Shown here piece by piece: positions 15,626 to 25,553 of a DNA stretch of 64,000 bases. Made by a program: the position numbers and the translations under genes. Under the pieces are notes generated by a model that was not told the origin of the DNA, ran no database searches, and saw only the letters and a list, made by a program, of their open reading frames with translations. The stretch is taken from positions 62,001-126,000 of the forward strand of contig SVIG01000004.1 in the NCBI GenBank assembly GCA_015071005.1, written 5' to 3'. The DNA comes from Clostridiales bacterium. GTDB taxonomy: Bacteria; Bacillota; Clostridia; Christensenellales; Borkfalkiaceae. How positions within the stretch are numbered: position 1 is the stretch's first letter; each line of letters opens with the position of its first letter.

Positions 15626-17299
15626 ATGTTTACATACAATTATGAGGATTTAAGCCGTATCGCGCGTAGCGAAATAGGACAAAAATATATACAACAACTG
15701 AAAGCCGAATACGAAAGAGATTATCAAGGCAAACCTATCTATGTGTTGGATTATTCGTTGTTCAAACGTTTTTATATCGATGGAAATAGGGGTGCGTTTC
15801 AAAGACAGTATTTTGAGCGCAGACGTCGATTGGTGTTGTTGCAGGCATTGGCTTTAACCGACGATAGTTATTTAGAAGATTTTGAAAATATTTTGTCGGC
15901 GATTTGCGATGAGTTTATATGGATAATTCCCGCGCACGCTTTTGAAGACGACGTGGTGGCAAAATACCACTATATCGACCTTTTTTCCGCAGAAACAGCG
16001 TTTTATTTGTCGGAGACGGTCTATGTGTTCGGTGATAAATTAAGCAAGGATATTCGCAACAAAATTAAAATTTCCGTCAAAATGAAAATCGTCGATATCT
16101 TTGAAACGGGTACGTACTTTTTTGAAGAAATACATAATAATTGGGCGGCGGTTTGCTCTTGCGGTGTAGGGCTTTCTTATTTGTATTTATTCCCCGAGAG
16201 GTTCCCCGCTGTTAAAGATAAAATTTTCAGCTGTATGGAACATTATTTGCAGGGAATTGGTGAAGAAGGCTATTGCGAAGAAGGGATTTCCTATTGGGAA
16301 TACGGCTTCGGGTTCTTTTCCATTTTCTTTGACGTTTACACACAATTGACGGGAGATAGACCTGACATTTTGTCTTCCCCTACGGTTTTGAACGCCTTGA
16401 AATATCCCGCCCGTGCGTATATGTCAGACGGCGTATATTTGCCGTATGCCGATGGTGGAAGAACGGAGTTTGCAGCTTCTCCCGAAATAACGTACTCTGT
16501 TAAAAATTTATTTGGCGATGCATTTGATTTAATTCCGATGCGCTTAGGCTCAAATCACGGTAAGGCTTTGATATTCCGTGCGTTACACGGCAACAATAAA
16601 TTTGGTGACTATCAAGAAAAAGAAGCAGTTGCAGGTACGGTTTATTATAAAGATCACGAAGTGTTCCTTCGACGTGAAAAAAACTACTCGTTTACGACAA
16701 AATGCGGACACAATGATGAAATGCACAATCATAACGACGTAGGGGTTTTCCAGATTGTTAAAAACGGCAAACGCTTGATTGTCGATATCGGTGCAGGTGA
16801 ATATACAAAAGGGTATTTCTCTGACCTTGAAGAACGTTATGGGGATGAAATTTTCGTATGCGGCTCTAAATCGCATAGCGTTCCCTTGATGAATGGAAAA
16901 TGCCAAAACTACGGAGCAGCATATCGCGGTAAAGTGCTTTCGCAGAGCGAAAGAGAAATCGAAATGGATATTGCAGGCGCGTATGAAGAAAATGGGCAGG
17001 GTATGCTGGTAAAATACGTGACGGAAGAAAACAAAGTTTTCGTATGCTACCGCAATTTACAAAACCAACCTGTATGCTATCGTTTTGTTTCGGAATATAA
17101 GCCCAAAATTACGGACGATGGCGTTGTAATTGAAGATATGAAAATTCTTTCAAGTAATGGCTTGACGGCAACGCTGTCCGAAAGGGAATATAGAACGCAC
17201 GGCAATGCAGCTACGCCTACGGCAAATGTGTATGTGATTGATTACGCAGTAGAAGCAACAAGTGAGGAAATTGAGTTTGTTTTTTCTTTTGAAGAATAA
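15626..17299 (+). CDS. Heparinase II/III-like polysaccharide lyase, paralogue 2
   Basis: A 557-residue paralogue of the protein at 12705-14369, collinear over its full length and well over half identical by eye. The same landmarks are present: HNNWAAVCSCGVGLSYLYLF, EEGISYWEYGFGFF, MHNHNDVGVFQIVKNGKRLI. I place the start at ATG 15626, in line with the paralogue's MFSYSYDN and preceded by CGGAG; a TTG at 15605 would add seven residues. No signal peptide. Keeping two diverged copies around the GH28-like gene suggests two related linkages or chain ends rather than a recent amplification. Confidence 0.8.
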   Translation: MFTYNYEDLSRIARSEIGQKYIQQLKAEYERDYQGKPIYVLDYSLFKRFYIDGNRGAFQRQYFERRRRLVLLQALALTDDSYLEDFENILSAICDEFIWIIPAHAFEDDVVAKYHYIDLFSAETAFYLSETVYVFGDKLSKDIRNKIKISVKMKIVDIFETGTYFFEEIHNNWAAVCSCGVGLSYLYLFPERFPAVKDKIFSCMEHYLQGIGEEGYCEEGISYWEYGFGFFSIFFDVYTQLTGDRPDILSSPTVLNALKYPARAYMSDGVYLPYADGGRTEFAASPEITYSVKNLFGDAFDLIPMRLGSNHGKALIFRALHGNNKFGDYQEKEAVAGTVYYKDHEVFLRREKNYSFTTKCGHNDEMHNHNDVGVFQIVKNGKRLIVDIGAGEYTKGYFSDLEERYGDEIFVCGSKSHSVPLMNGKCQNYGAAYRGKVLSQSEREIEMDIAGAYEENGQGMLVKYVTEENKVFVCYRNLQNQPVCYRFVSEYKPKITDDGVVIEDMKILSSNGLTATLSEREYRTHGNAATPTANVYVIDYAVEATSEEIEFVFSFEE

Positions 17300-17312
17300 A
17301 AAGGATTAGGAA

Positions 17313-18617
17313 ATGAAAAAGATTAAAGTTGGCGTTTTGGGCGCGTACCGCGGAACGAGTATGATAAATTATTGTAAAGTTGCGGATAACGCAGAAGTCG
17401 TTGCTATTTGCGATAATTGGTCTGAAGCGTTGGAAAGACAAAAATGGGCATGCGAAGGCTTAAATATAACCTTTTATGATAACTTTGACGATTTTATCAA
17501 GCATGATATGGATGCCGTTGTATTGGCAAATTTCGCGACGGAACACGCTCCGTTTGCGATTCGTTGTATGAAAGAGGGAAAACACGTATTTTCCGAGGTT
17601 TTGCCCTGCCAAACGATGAAAGAAGCGGTGGAACTTGTGGAAGCGGTGGAAGAAACGGGTATGGTGTATGCCTATGGCGAAAATTATTGCTATATGCCCG
17701 CACCGTTGGAAATGAAACGCCTTTATCAACAGGATAAAATCGGTGAGTTGGAATATGCCGAATGTGAATATTTACACAACTGTGATCCGATATGGCCTAG
17801 CATTGCTTATGGCGATCCCAATCATTGGCGAAACAATATGTATTCGACCTTCTATTGCACACATTCATTAGGGCCTATTTTGCATATTTGTGGGCTTCGT
17901 CCAGTTTCGGTGGTTGGTTTTGAAGGTGGCGGTGACGCGAATTCGTTACGCACGGGCCGTAGATCAAAAAATTTTGGCATTGAAATGGTAACATTGGAAA
18001 ACGGCGCAATTGTAAAAAGTATTCACGGCGCCACGTATAAGGACGGGAATTGGTACCGTGTGGAAGGTACGAAGGGCAGAATGGAATCCGCCCGTGCGGA
18101 TGCAGAAGCTGGTGATATACACCGTATTTACGTCAACACAGACGAATATCCCAGCGGCTACGATACGGAAAAATTGGACACGTATTTAGTGGATGAAAAT
18201 GCGGATCCGATCATTCGTAAATTCGGACACGGTGGCTCCGATTTCTATTCAATGTATAATTTTATTAACAAATTACAGGGTAATGAGGAGGCCGATATTA
18301 TAGATGTATATGAAGCGTTAGATATGTTTTTACCTGGTTTGTTTGCCTTCCGTTCAATTTTAAACGGCGGGGTAAGCGTAAATATCCCTAATCTTCGTGA
18401 TAAAGCGGAGCGTGAGAATTGGCGTAACGACATTGCTTGTACCGATCCGAAGGTGGCAGGTGAACAAGTCTTGCCGTGTAGAAAGGGCGGCAATTTAAGC
18501 ATCGGTATAGACGTATATGAAGAACAAAAGAGGCTCTTTTTAGAAGACCTTAAATCGGATTCAGGATATTCAACTATGGCGTTCACGCAAAGCAGCGTGA
18601 AGAAGGAAAATAAGTAA
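17313..18617 (+). CDS. Gfo/Idh/MocA-family oxidoreductase
   Basis: A 434-residue NAD(P)-dependent sugar oxidoreductase. The Rossmann start is KIKVGVLGAYRGTSM (residues 3-17), followed by AEVVAICDN. A family EVLPCQTMKEA segment (the usual EKP-like loop, here SEVLPC) appears near 90. The C-terminal alpha/beta substrate domain includes YCTHSLGPILHICG. Members oxidise or epimerise sugars, inositols or glycosides, some by transient C3 oxidation. It is 13 bases after the lyase gene and probably processes a product of the lyase/GH set. The substrate is unknown. Confidence 0.8.
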   Translation: MKKIKVGVLGAYRGTSMINYCKVADNAEVVAICDNWSEALERQKWACEGLNITFYDNFDDFIKHDMDAVVLANFATEHAPFAIRCMKEGKHVFSEVLPCQTMKEAVELVEAVEETGMVYAYGENYCYMPAPLEMKRLYQQDKIGELEYAECEYLHNCDPIWPSIAYGDPNHWRNNMYSTFYCTHSLGPILHICGLRPVSVVGFEGGGDANSLRTGRRSKNFGIEMVTLENGAIVKSIHGATYKDGNWYRVEGTKGRMESARADAEAGDIHRIYVNTDEYPSGYDTEKLDTYLVDENADPIIRKFGHGGSDFYSMYNFINKLQGNEEADIIDVYEALDMFLPGLFAFRSILNGGVSVNIPNLRDKAERENWRNDIACTDPKVAGEQVLPCRKGGNLSIGIDVYEEQKRLFLEDLKSDSGYSTMAFTQSSVKKENK

Positions 18618-18687
18618 TATAACGTATAGCATTTCAATGGACGTTGTGCCGTTTTAAGTGTTCGTTTTAAGAGTAAACAGGTGAATT

Positions 18688-19842
18688 ATGAAATATCAAG
18701 ATATTGTCTTAAAAAACAAAGAATGGATTGACGAAGTATGGGAAAGGCTTGATAAAAAGCTTTCTCATACCAGCGTAAAAAGTCGTGATAAAATTCCTTA
18801 TTCCACGAAAGACGGCGTGCATGATTCTTGCACGGAAGGGATTAAAATCACCAATTGGACTAACGGCTTTTGGGGCGGCTTGATGTGGCTGATGTATGCA
18901 GGCACGGGGAAGGATTGCTACAAGTTAACCGCGGAGCGTTCGGAAGAACTGATGGACGTTTGTTTCACCGATTACGTAGACGAATTGCATCACGATGTCG
19001 GTTTTATGTGGCATATTTTAAGCGGCGCAAATTATCGTTTGACGGGCAATAAACGTTCTCGCAATAGAAACTTATTGGCGGCAATGACTTTGATGAGCCG
19101 TTACAATGTCGAAGGGAATTATATTCGCTCTTGGAACGTTACTTGGGAAAAAATTGATAATTCCGGTTGGACGATTATCGATTGTATGATGAATATTCCG
19201 CAGCTTTATTGGGCAAGCAAGGAACTTTGCGACGACCGATTTAAGAAAATTGCCGTGCGTTATGCGGATATGGCTATGCGTGATCACGTGCGTGAAGACG
19301 GTTCGGTAAATCATATTGTCGTGCACGATACAGAAAAACCGGATGTCGTTTTGGGGACGCTTGGTGGGCAAGGCTATGGCGAAGGTTCAAGCTGGTCGCG
19401 TGGTGTTTCCTGGGCATTGTACGGTTTTGCGCTTTCCTATATCCATACGAGCCACGAAAGATATTTGCAAACAGCAAAGAAAGTGGCAAAGCACTTTATC
19501 GAAAACACGCAAAAAACGGACTGGTTACCGTTGCTTGACTTCAAAGCACCCGAACAACCCGTCTTATACGATTCAACGGCTGGTGCGATTGCAGCTTGCG
19601 GTTTGATTGAAATTGCAAGAAACGCAGAAGAAAGCGAGCAAGAATATTATCTTTCCGCGGCACTGAATATTTTACAAGCTATGGAAAAACATTGGTGTGA
19701 TTGGACGGAAACGGAAGATAGCATTTTACAAATGGGCAGCGAGCGGTATGCACGCGGACATCATAAACCGATTATTTACGGGGATTTCTTCTTTACAGAA
19801 GCAATTTTGAAACTTAAAGGCTTAGATTTTTTGCCTTGGTAA
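18688..19842 (+). CDS. GH88 unsaturated uronyl hydrolase
   Basis: A 384-residue (alpha/alpha)6-barrel enzyme of GH88 (GH105 is a relative). It removes the 4,5-unsaturated uronic acid that lyases leave at the non-reducing end, releasing a product that becomes DKI, the substrate of KduI. Family landmarks are NWTNGFWGGLMWLMYAGTG (about 52-71), HDVGFMWH (about 93-100, the first catalytic Asp), TIIDCMMNIPQLYWAS (about 163-178, the second Asp) and GSSWSRGVSWALYGF. There is no signal peptide. Position after the lyases and before the importer fits a cytoplasmic role. Confidence 0.88.
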   Translation: MKYQDIVLKNKEWIDEVWERLDKKLSHTSVKSRDKIPYSTKDGVHDSCTEGIKITNWTNGFWGGLMWLMYAGTGKDCYKLTAERSEELMDVCFTDYVDELHHDVGFMWHILSGANYRLTGNKRSRNRNLLAAMTLMSRYNVEGNYIRSWNVTWEKIDNSGWTIIDCMMNIPQLYWASKELCDDRFKKIAVRYADMAMRDHVREDGSVNHIVVHDTEKPDVVLGTLGGQGYGEGSSWSRGVSWALYGFALSYIHTSHERYLQTAKKVAKHFIENTQKTDWLPLLDFKAPEQPVLYDSTAGAIAACGLIEIARNAEESEQEYYLSAALNILQAMEKHWCDWTETEDSILQMGSERYARGHHKPIIYGDFFFTEAILKLKGLDFLPW

Positions 19843-19885
19843 AATAAAAAGGTATCGTAAAATAACGAATTGAGGAGGATTTTGT

Positions 19886-22800
19886 ATGAAAAGTAGAAAC
19901 AAATGGTTGCTTGCGTTGGCATGTGCTTGCATGGCATTGGGCGTAGCAACTGGCTGTAAAGGAAGCAGCGGGTCTTCAACGGGCGGCGATCAAACGTCGA
20001 TTGAGTTGAATATTGTGTCTGAAAGCGTAGAGTTGGAGTTGTTTGAAGAATACGATTTGCAGTATACCTATACAGGAGAGAAAGCACTTTCTTGGAGAGT
20101 GGAGGATTCTTCCGTCGTAACGGTAGAGAACGGTAAGCTCGTTGCATTAAAGGAAGGGGAAACAACCGTCACCGTACAGGTAGGGAAATTGAGCGACATT
20201 TGCACCGTTAAGGTAAACGGCATAAAATCGGAGCTTTTAAAAATTTCCGTTGATAACTCGCAAATATCTTTATATGCCGAGGAGACCTGCGCAATAGTGC
20301 CGACGGTAGTTTACGATACAAAGCTCTTGTCCGACGTAACGTTTTCTTATGAAAGTTCGGATTCGTCTGTCGTAACAGTTTCAGAATCGGGTGTATTGAC
20401 GGCAAAATCCGTGGGCAACGCAAGCATTATCATAACGGGCAATGCATTAGGCAGTACGGTGGGTTGTATGGTCAATGTAACGGTCGGCCCGAGTGGGGCA
20501 ATCGCCTTAAATACGGCACAGGCAGAGTTGTATGCTTTGCCTGAATATGAAGGCAATACTTATAAAAACGAAACACAAATTCAAGCAACGGTAACGGAAA
20601 AAGGCGTACAGAAACATGACGTGGAAATCGTTTGGACTTCATCGAATAACGATGTTGCAACCGTTGAAAACGGTAAGGTGGTAGCGCTTTCCGTAGGTAG
20701 CGCAATTATTACGGCAACCTACATAGGCGAAGATGGTTATACGGTAGAAGAAACTTCGTTTATTAACGTTGTGCCTGTTCAGCATACCGTGCAAACGATG
20801 TCAGACGTCATAAAAACGAGAGTGTTCACCGTGGACGGAGTGCAGACGGAAAATGCGACGGCTTACGTTACGGATGGAACATTAAAGGTTACCGTACCAA
20901 ATGTAGCAGGCGGATTAGATTTCTCAGGGATTGCGCTTGTAGGGGAAACGAGATTGGTTTTAGAGGCAGGCAATGTTTTAATCAATATACCTATCTATCT
21001 TTGGACGGATGGAATTTCTAGCGTAGAAGGCTTGGAGGCGCTTCGCACGGCTACGGATGGACACTATCGTTTAGATACAGATTTGGATTTAACAGACGTT
21101 GCGTGGCAATACGCTGCATTGGAAGAAGGCGAAAATCCTATCACATTCAAAGGGGTGTTTGACGGTGGTAATCATACGCTAACAAATTTTGCGCCTATTA
21201 ACGGCGGCTTATTCTATGAGCTGGGCAACGGTGCAAAAGTACAAAATTTGAAATTAGAGAACGCAGTTCTCGCTTCGGTGAATACGGCGGTGGGCTGTAT
21301 TGCGGCGAGCGTGGCGGAGGGTGCATTCGTTACGTTAGATAATATTTCGGGAACGATTATCCATAACGGTAACGTTTGCGGCGGCTTGCTTGGTCGAATT
21401 GAAAAAAATGCGAACGTGACCATCAAAAACGGTACACTTCATATTTACGCGGCAAATACGGCAATGAAGGGTGGCGCGTTGGTAGGGTGTGCGGATAGCT
21501 CAATCGTTATGCCGAATGATGCAATTCCTGTAATTTATGCAAGCATTAACCTTTGCGGCGACGGTACTTACGGAGGCGTTTCGAATTTTTCTGCGGATGC
21601 AATCAATCAATTGCCTGCTGTAAAGCCCACGTATTATCAAAGAACGTTGGACATTTATGATATTTTAGAGGGTGGGCAAACGATTAGCTTATCCGAGAAA
21701 AACGTTAAAAAATCAACGTTGTTTGCAAATGCAATGTCGGAAGTGGAGTATAGCGGTAGCAGTTTAACTATCCCCGAAACTTTATTACAAAATTTCGTGG
21801 GCAATTCTTTGGAAGTTATATTCGAAAAGGAAGACAACACGATTGCATATTACGCGATTAGTGTAGAATACGGCGAGTTGAACTTGACCAATGCAAACAA
21901 AGAATTATTAAAGTATGCGCAGGGCGGCTTTATTCTTTTAGAAGAAGACATCGACTTGGGCGGCGAGGTTTGGACGACGTCAGCAAGTTTTTCGGGTGTA
22001 TTGGACGGTAACGGTTATGCACTTAAAAACCTTGTCACTTCGGGCAATGATAGCAATAACTACGGTTTATTCTTAAATATTGCTGGCGAAGTAAAAAATA
22101 TCGCGTTTATCAACGTAACGCTTGGCAATAATTCGGGGGTACTTGCAGGTAGAGCGACGGCACACCTTAACTTGAATAATGTATTTATTCAAGTTGCGAA
22201 AACGAGTGGCGGTCGCGCGAGTGCAACGGTTGAAAGATCGAGAATTGAAGGCGTAGTAATTAATTTGACGGACGTGATAATCGTGATGCCGAAAACCAAT
22301 CCGAAGGAGTATATTTACGGCTATCAAGTGCGTGGTATTAGTACGTTAACAAATGTGCATTGCATCGGCTTAAATGAAGGCGCATATTCGGAAACGGGAT
22401 CGAACTATGTTGCTCTAGATAAATCTTCAACCGTTTTCCATACGGACAAAATTTCTTTTAACCTCGAATTAAGCGAAGAAAATACGGAAATCTCATTAAG
22501 CGAATTTAACCAACAATGCGTAGAAAAATATTATAAGTTACAAATTGTAAAAGTAGGGCAATCCAATATTTCCGATATGTTGACGTTGAACGGTGATGAG
22601 TATGTGTACCTTACAGAAGACGTTGACCTTGCAGGGATAGAGTGGAACAGCGATGTAACCTTTACGGGTACATTGGAAGGCAATAATCATGCAATCAAGA
22701 ATTTGACGACGGTTAGCGGTTCGGGTTTCTTCAAATATTTGGGGGGAACCGTGAAGAACGTAGCGTTTACAAACGTAACGCTTGTAGCAGGTACGGCTGT

Positions 22801-23830
22801 CCTTTGCTACCAAGGTGGAACAACCACTTCTACGGTGGAAAATGTATTTATTCAAGTAGCTAAAACGAATTCGAGCGGTTCAAATCGTTTTGGGGTAATT
22901 TGCGAAAGACAAAATAATGTCGCGGCGATGAATTTGACAAACGTAGTTATCAAAATGCCTGGTACGGCAACCAACGAAGCTATTTACGGTTATACGTTGA
23001 AGGGTATGTCGTCTTTGACGAACGTGCATTGTATCGGTCTTCCTAATGAAGCAGCTTCCATTCAAAATGCTGGTACGATGTTCAAAGGTACGTATACTCT
23101 TTCCCCCACATTAGGGATGTTTGCTTCGGCAGAAAAAGAATTGACGACCTTCTTGAAGGATTGCGTCGATACGTATTTATATGTGGATTTGGTAATGATT
23201 TCCCAAGAAAACGTAGAAAGCTTACTTACGCTGAAAGGGGACGAAGAAGTAATATTAATTAGTGATATTGATCTTAAAGATATCGAATGGAACAGCGAAG
23301 TCACCTTTACGGGAAGCTTTGACGGCGTTAATCATACTATCAAGAATTTGACAACCTTGCAAGGCAATGGTTTCTTTAAGAACGTAAATGGCGCAACCAT
23401 TAAAAATGTAGCGTTTACAAACGTAACGCTAGCGGGCGGTTCGGGTGCAATCACTTATCAACCCACGGGCGGTATGCTTGTAGAAAACACGTTTATTCAA
23501 GTAATAGCTACGGGCGGTGCTCGCGTTGGTGCAATTTGCGAAAGATCTAACAATCAAGTTGCGTTGAACTTGACGAACGTGGTAATCGTAATGCCGAAAA
23601 CAAATGCAAATGAAGCGATTTACGGTTATGCAATAAAGGGAACGTCAAAGTTGACTAACGTGCACTGTATAGGTCTTGCCAATGCAATCACGTCCGTTGC
23701 GAATACAAATCAAAATATTGCAAGCGATTCTACGTATACTTTGCACATCGATTTGAATTCCTTCAATTCGGCGGAAAAGACTTTGACGGATTTCTTGACG
23801 GGTTGTGTTGCAGAATATTTAAATAAGTAA
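19886..23830 (+). CDS. Large surface lipoprotein with Big2 Ig-like domains and GLUG-like solenoid repeats
   Basis: A 1314-residue lipoprotein: signal peptide with lipobox VATGC (Cys24), then a Gly/Ser linker. About three Big2-type Ig-like domains follow (about 38-295; typical SSDSSVVTVSESGVLTA and SSNNDVATVENGKVVA). From about 370 come four related units of about 215 residues whose cores read like YLTEDVDLAGIEW, FTGTLEGNNHAIKNLTT and KNVAFTNVTL. These match the GLUG-type or right-handed beta-helix repeat style. Anchored to the membrane and reaching through the wall, it probably binds or displays something on glycan; no catalytic motif is seen. It lies just upstream of the ABC importer. AGGAGG precedes the ATG. 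Similar units occur in three other proteins of the window. Confidence 0.75.
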   Translation: MKSRNKWLLALACACMALGVATGCKGSSGSSTGGDQTSIELNIVSESVELELFEEYDLQYTYTGEKALSWRVEDSSVVTVENGKLVALKEGETTVTVQVGKLSDICTVKVNGIKSELLKISVDNSQISLYAEETCAIVPTVVYDTKLLSDVTFSYESSDSSVVTVSESGVLTAKSVGNASIIITGNALGSTVGCMVNVTVGPSGAIALNTAQAELYALPEYEGNTYKNETQIQATVTEKGVQKHDVEIVWTSSNNDVATVENGKVVALSVGSAIITATYIGEDGYTVEETSFINVVPVQHTVQTMSDVIKTRVFTVDGVQTENATAYVTDGTLKVTVPNVAGGLDFSGIALVGETRLVLEAGNVLINIPIYLWTDGISSVEGLEALRTATDGHYRLDTDLDLTDVAWQYAALEEGENPITFKGVFDGGNHTLTNFAPINGGLFYELGNGAKVQNLKLENAVLASVNTAVGCIAASVAEGAFVTLDNISGTIIHNGNVCGGLLGRIEKNANVTIKNGTLHIYAANTAMKGGALVGCADSSIVMPNDAIPVIYASINLCGDGTYGGVSNFSADAINQLPAVKPTYYQRTLDIYDILEGGQTISLSEKNVKKSTLFANAMSEVEYSGSSLTIPETLLQNFVGNSLEVIFEKEDNTIAYYAISVEYGELNLTNANKELLKYAQGGFILLEEDIDLGGEVWTTSASFSGVLDGNGYALKNLVTSGNDSNNYGLFLNIAGEVKNIAFINVTLGNNSGVLAGRATAHLNLNNVFIQVAKTSGGRASATVERSRIEGVVINLTDVIIVMPKTNPKEYIYGYQVRGISTLTNVHCIGLNEGAYSETGSNYVALDKSSTVFHTDKISFNLELSEENTEISLSEFNQQCVEKYYKLQIVKVGQSNISDMLTLNGDEYVYLTEDVDLAGIEWNSDVTFTGTLEGNNHAIKNLTTVSGSGFFKYLGGTVKNVAFTNVTLVAGTAVLCYQGGTTTSTVENVFIQVAKTNSSGSNRFGVICERQNNVAAMNLTNVVIKMPGTATNEAIYGYTLKGMSSLTNVHCIGLPNEAASIQNAGTMFKGTYTLSPTLGMFASAEKELTTFLKDCVDTYLYVDLVMISQENVESLLTLKGDEEVILISDIDLKDIEWNSEVTFTGSFDGVNHTIKNLTTLQGNGFFKNVNGATIKNVAFTNVTLAGGSGAITYQPTGGMLVENTFIQVIATGGARVGAICERSNNQVALNLTNVVIVMPKTNANEAIYGYAIKGTSKLTNVHCIGLANAITSVANTNQNIASDSTYTLHIDLNSFNSAEKTLTDFLTGCVAEYLNK

Positions 23831-23853
23831 AATATAAAAGGAGATATACCAAT

Positions 23854-25539
23854 ATGAAAAAAACTTTATCTTTATTATTAGCCGTTATTGCTGCAAGCGT
23901 TTCTTTTGCGGGCTGTTCAACTATCAACAAGGGGCCCAAAATTGATAAAAACAAAACACAGCTTTATGTAGGGAACTATAACGGCGGTGTGGGCGATAAA
24001 TGGCTGGACGAAGTCATTACAAGATTTGAAGCAGAATATGCAGATTATCAGCTCAACAATAAAACGGGTGTGCAAATTATAAAGGATTCTACTAAGAATT
24101 ATACGGGTAAAAGCTTAGGGAATACGATTAGCGCGAGCCCTAACGAAGTATTCTTCGTGCCGCAAATCAACTATAATGAGTTTGTTTCGCAAAAGCTTAT
24201 TCGCGATATTACTACTCTTGTAAGCACGCCCAATCCCGATGACGGCAATAAAACAATTGTTGGGAAATATTACGATGTGGACAAGGAAAATCTTGCCGTT
24301 AATGGGAAATATTATGGGATTCCGCACTACGAAGTATATAACGGTCTGACGTACGACGCATATATGTTTGAGAGCGAAAAATTGTATTTTGCAGACGATA
24401 TTGATACGGACGGGACAAGAAAGTTTATCATCAACAAAAACACGAAAAAATCTTGCGGTCCTAACGGTGAATACGGAGACTATGATGACGGCTTGCCTTC
24501 CAGCTATCAAGAATTTTATAAAATGATTGACAAAGCGAAAAAAGCAGGGTATGTAATGATATTCTCGGGCGAACAGACTCACTATTCGCAAATGCTGCCT
24601 ACGGCGTTTTATGCAAATTACGTTGGGGTAGATGGGTTAAATGTGAACTTGAATTTGAATAGTAATGGCAAGGAAGTGGAAGTAATTAAGAGCTTTACGG
24701 GGGATACGCCAAATATCACGAAAGAAGTCATCAGCGAAGAAAATGAAAATCAATACCTTGTATATAATATGGCAGGGATATATTACGGATTAGAAGTTGG
24801 CGAAAAAATATTTGGGAGTTCTAGCAACTATTATCCTGATTCATCGAGTGGCTCCTTCTCTTATATTGCGGCGCAAGAAACATTCTTAAAGAGCGGTCTC
24901 TCTGGTGGTAAGAAAATTGCAATGTTGATTGAAGGTAGCTATTGGTACAATGAAGCGATAAGCTATGGCATTGTTGACCGCGTAGCGGATAATTACCCGT
25001 TGTTTGAGACGCAAAAAGATCCTCGTTTTATGCCCCTTCCTCAACAGTATGAGGGAACGGTAACAGAAGGAAATGGTGGTACGCCCGTATTGGTTGACAG
25101 CGCCTCCTCGTATGCGGTCATCAATGCAGCGATAAAATCTGAAAAGGTGGATTTAGCGGAAAAATTCTTGGCGTTCTGCTATACGGATGAAGAACTTGTT
25201 GAATTTACGAGAAATACGAGCGGAACCATTAGAGGGTTGAATTACGATTACACGCCCGTAATCAGCGAATTGTCGGGCTTTGGTAAGAGCGTTCTTGAAA
25301 TGCGCGCGGCGTCAAAAGAAGGCAACACGTTTGTGAAAGAATCTTCTCAAAATCCCATTTACATTAGTAATAGGGGGGCTTTGACATTGGATACGGCATA
25401 CGAATGGTTGAGTTCTCCTAACTGCGGCAGCGGTTATAAGCATTTATGGATGGCTGTATATCAAGGCAAATGTTCCGCGAAAGACTACTTTAAGGGTATG
25501 TGGATTACGAAATCATATTGGGATAAGAATTTTAATTAA
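23854..25539 (+). CDS. Sugar ABC transporter substrate-binding lipoprotein (CUT1 type)
   Basis: A 561-residue extracellular solute-binding protein of family 1. It has a signal peptide with lipobox SFAGC (Cys21) and a two-lobed binding fold (TQLYVGNYNGGVGDKWLDEV at the start of the mature part; later IEGSYWYNEAISYG and GGTPVLVDSASSYAVINAAI). It is longer than common maltose-type proteins (about 400-450), which fits larger oligosaccharides. AAGGAG precedes the ATG, and two permease genes follow at 14 and 13 bases. Expected to deliver the oligosaccharides produced or captured at the surface. Confidence 0.88.
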   Translation: MKKTLSLLLAVIAASVSFAGCSTINKGPKIDKNKTQLYVGNYNGGVGDKWLDEVITRFEAEYADYQLNNKTGVQIIKDSTKNYTGKSLGNTISASPNEVFFVPQINYNEFVSQKLIRDITTLVSTPNPDDGNKTIVGKYYDVDKENLAVNGKYYGIPHYEVYNGLTYDAYMFESEKLYFADDIDTDGTRKFIINKNTKKSCGPNGEYGDYDDGLPSSYQEFYKMIDKAKKAGYVMIFSGEQTHYSQMLPTAFYANYVGVDGLNVNLNLNSNGKEVEVIKSFTGDTPNITKEVISEENENQYLVYNMAGIYYGLEVGEKIFGSSSNYYPDSSSGSFSYIAAQETFLKSGLSGGKKIAMLIEGSYWYNEAISYGIVDRVADNYPLFETQKDPRFMPLPQQYEGTVTEGNGGTPVLVDSASSYAVINAAIKSEKVDLAEKFLAFCYTDEELVEFTRNTSGTIRGLNYDYTPVISELSGFGKSVLEMRAASKEGNTFVKESSQNPIYISNRGALTLDTAYEWLSSPNCGSGYKHLWMAVYQGKCSAKDYFKGMWITKSYWDKNFN

Positions 25540-25553
25540 GAAAAGGATTAAAT

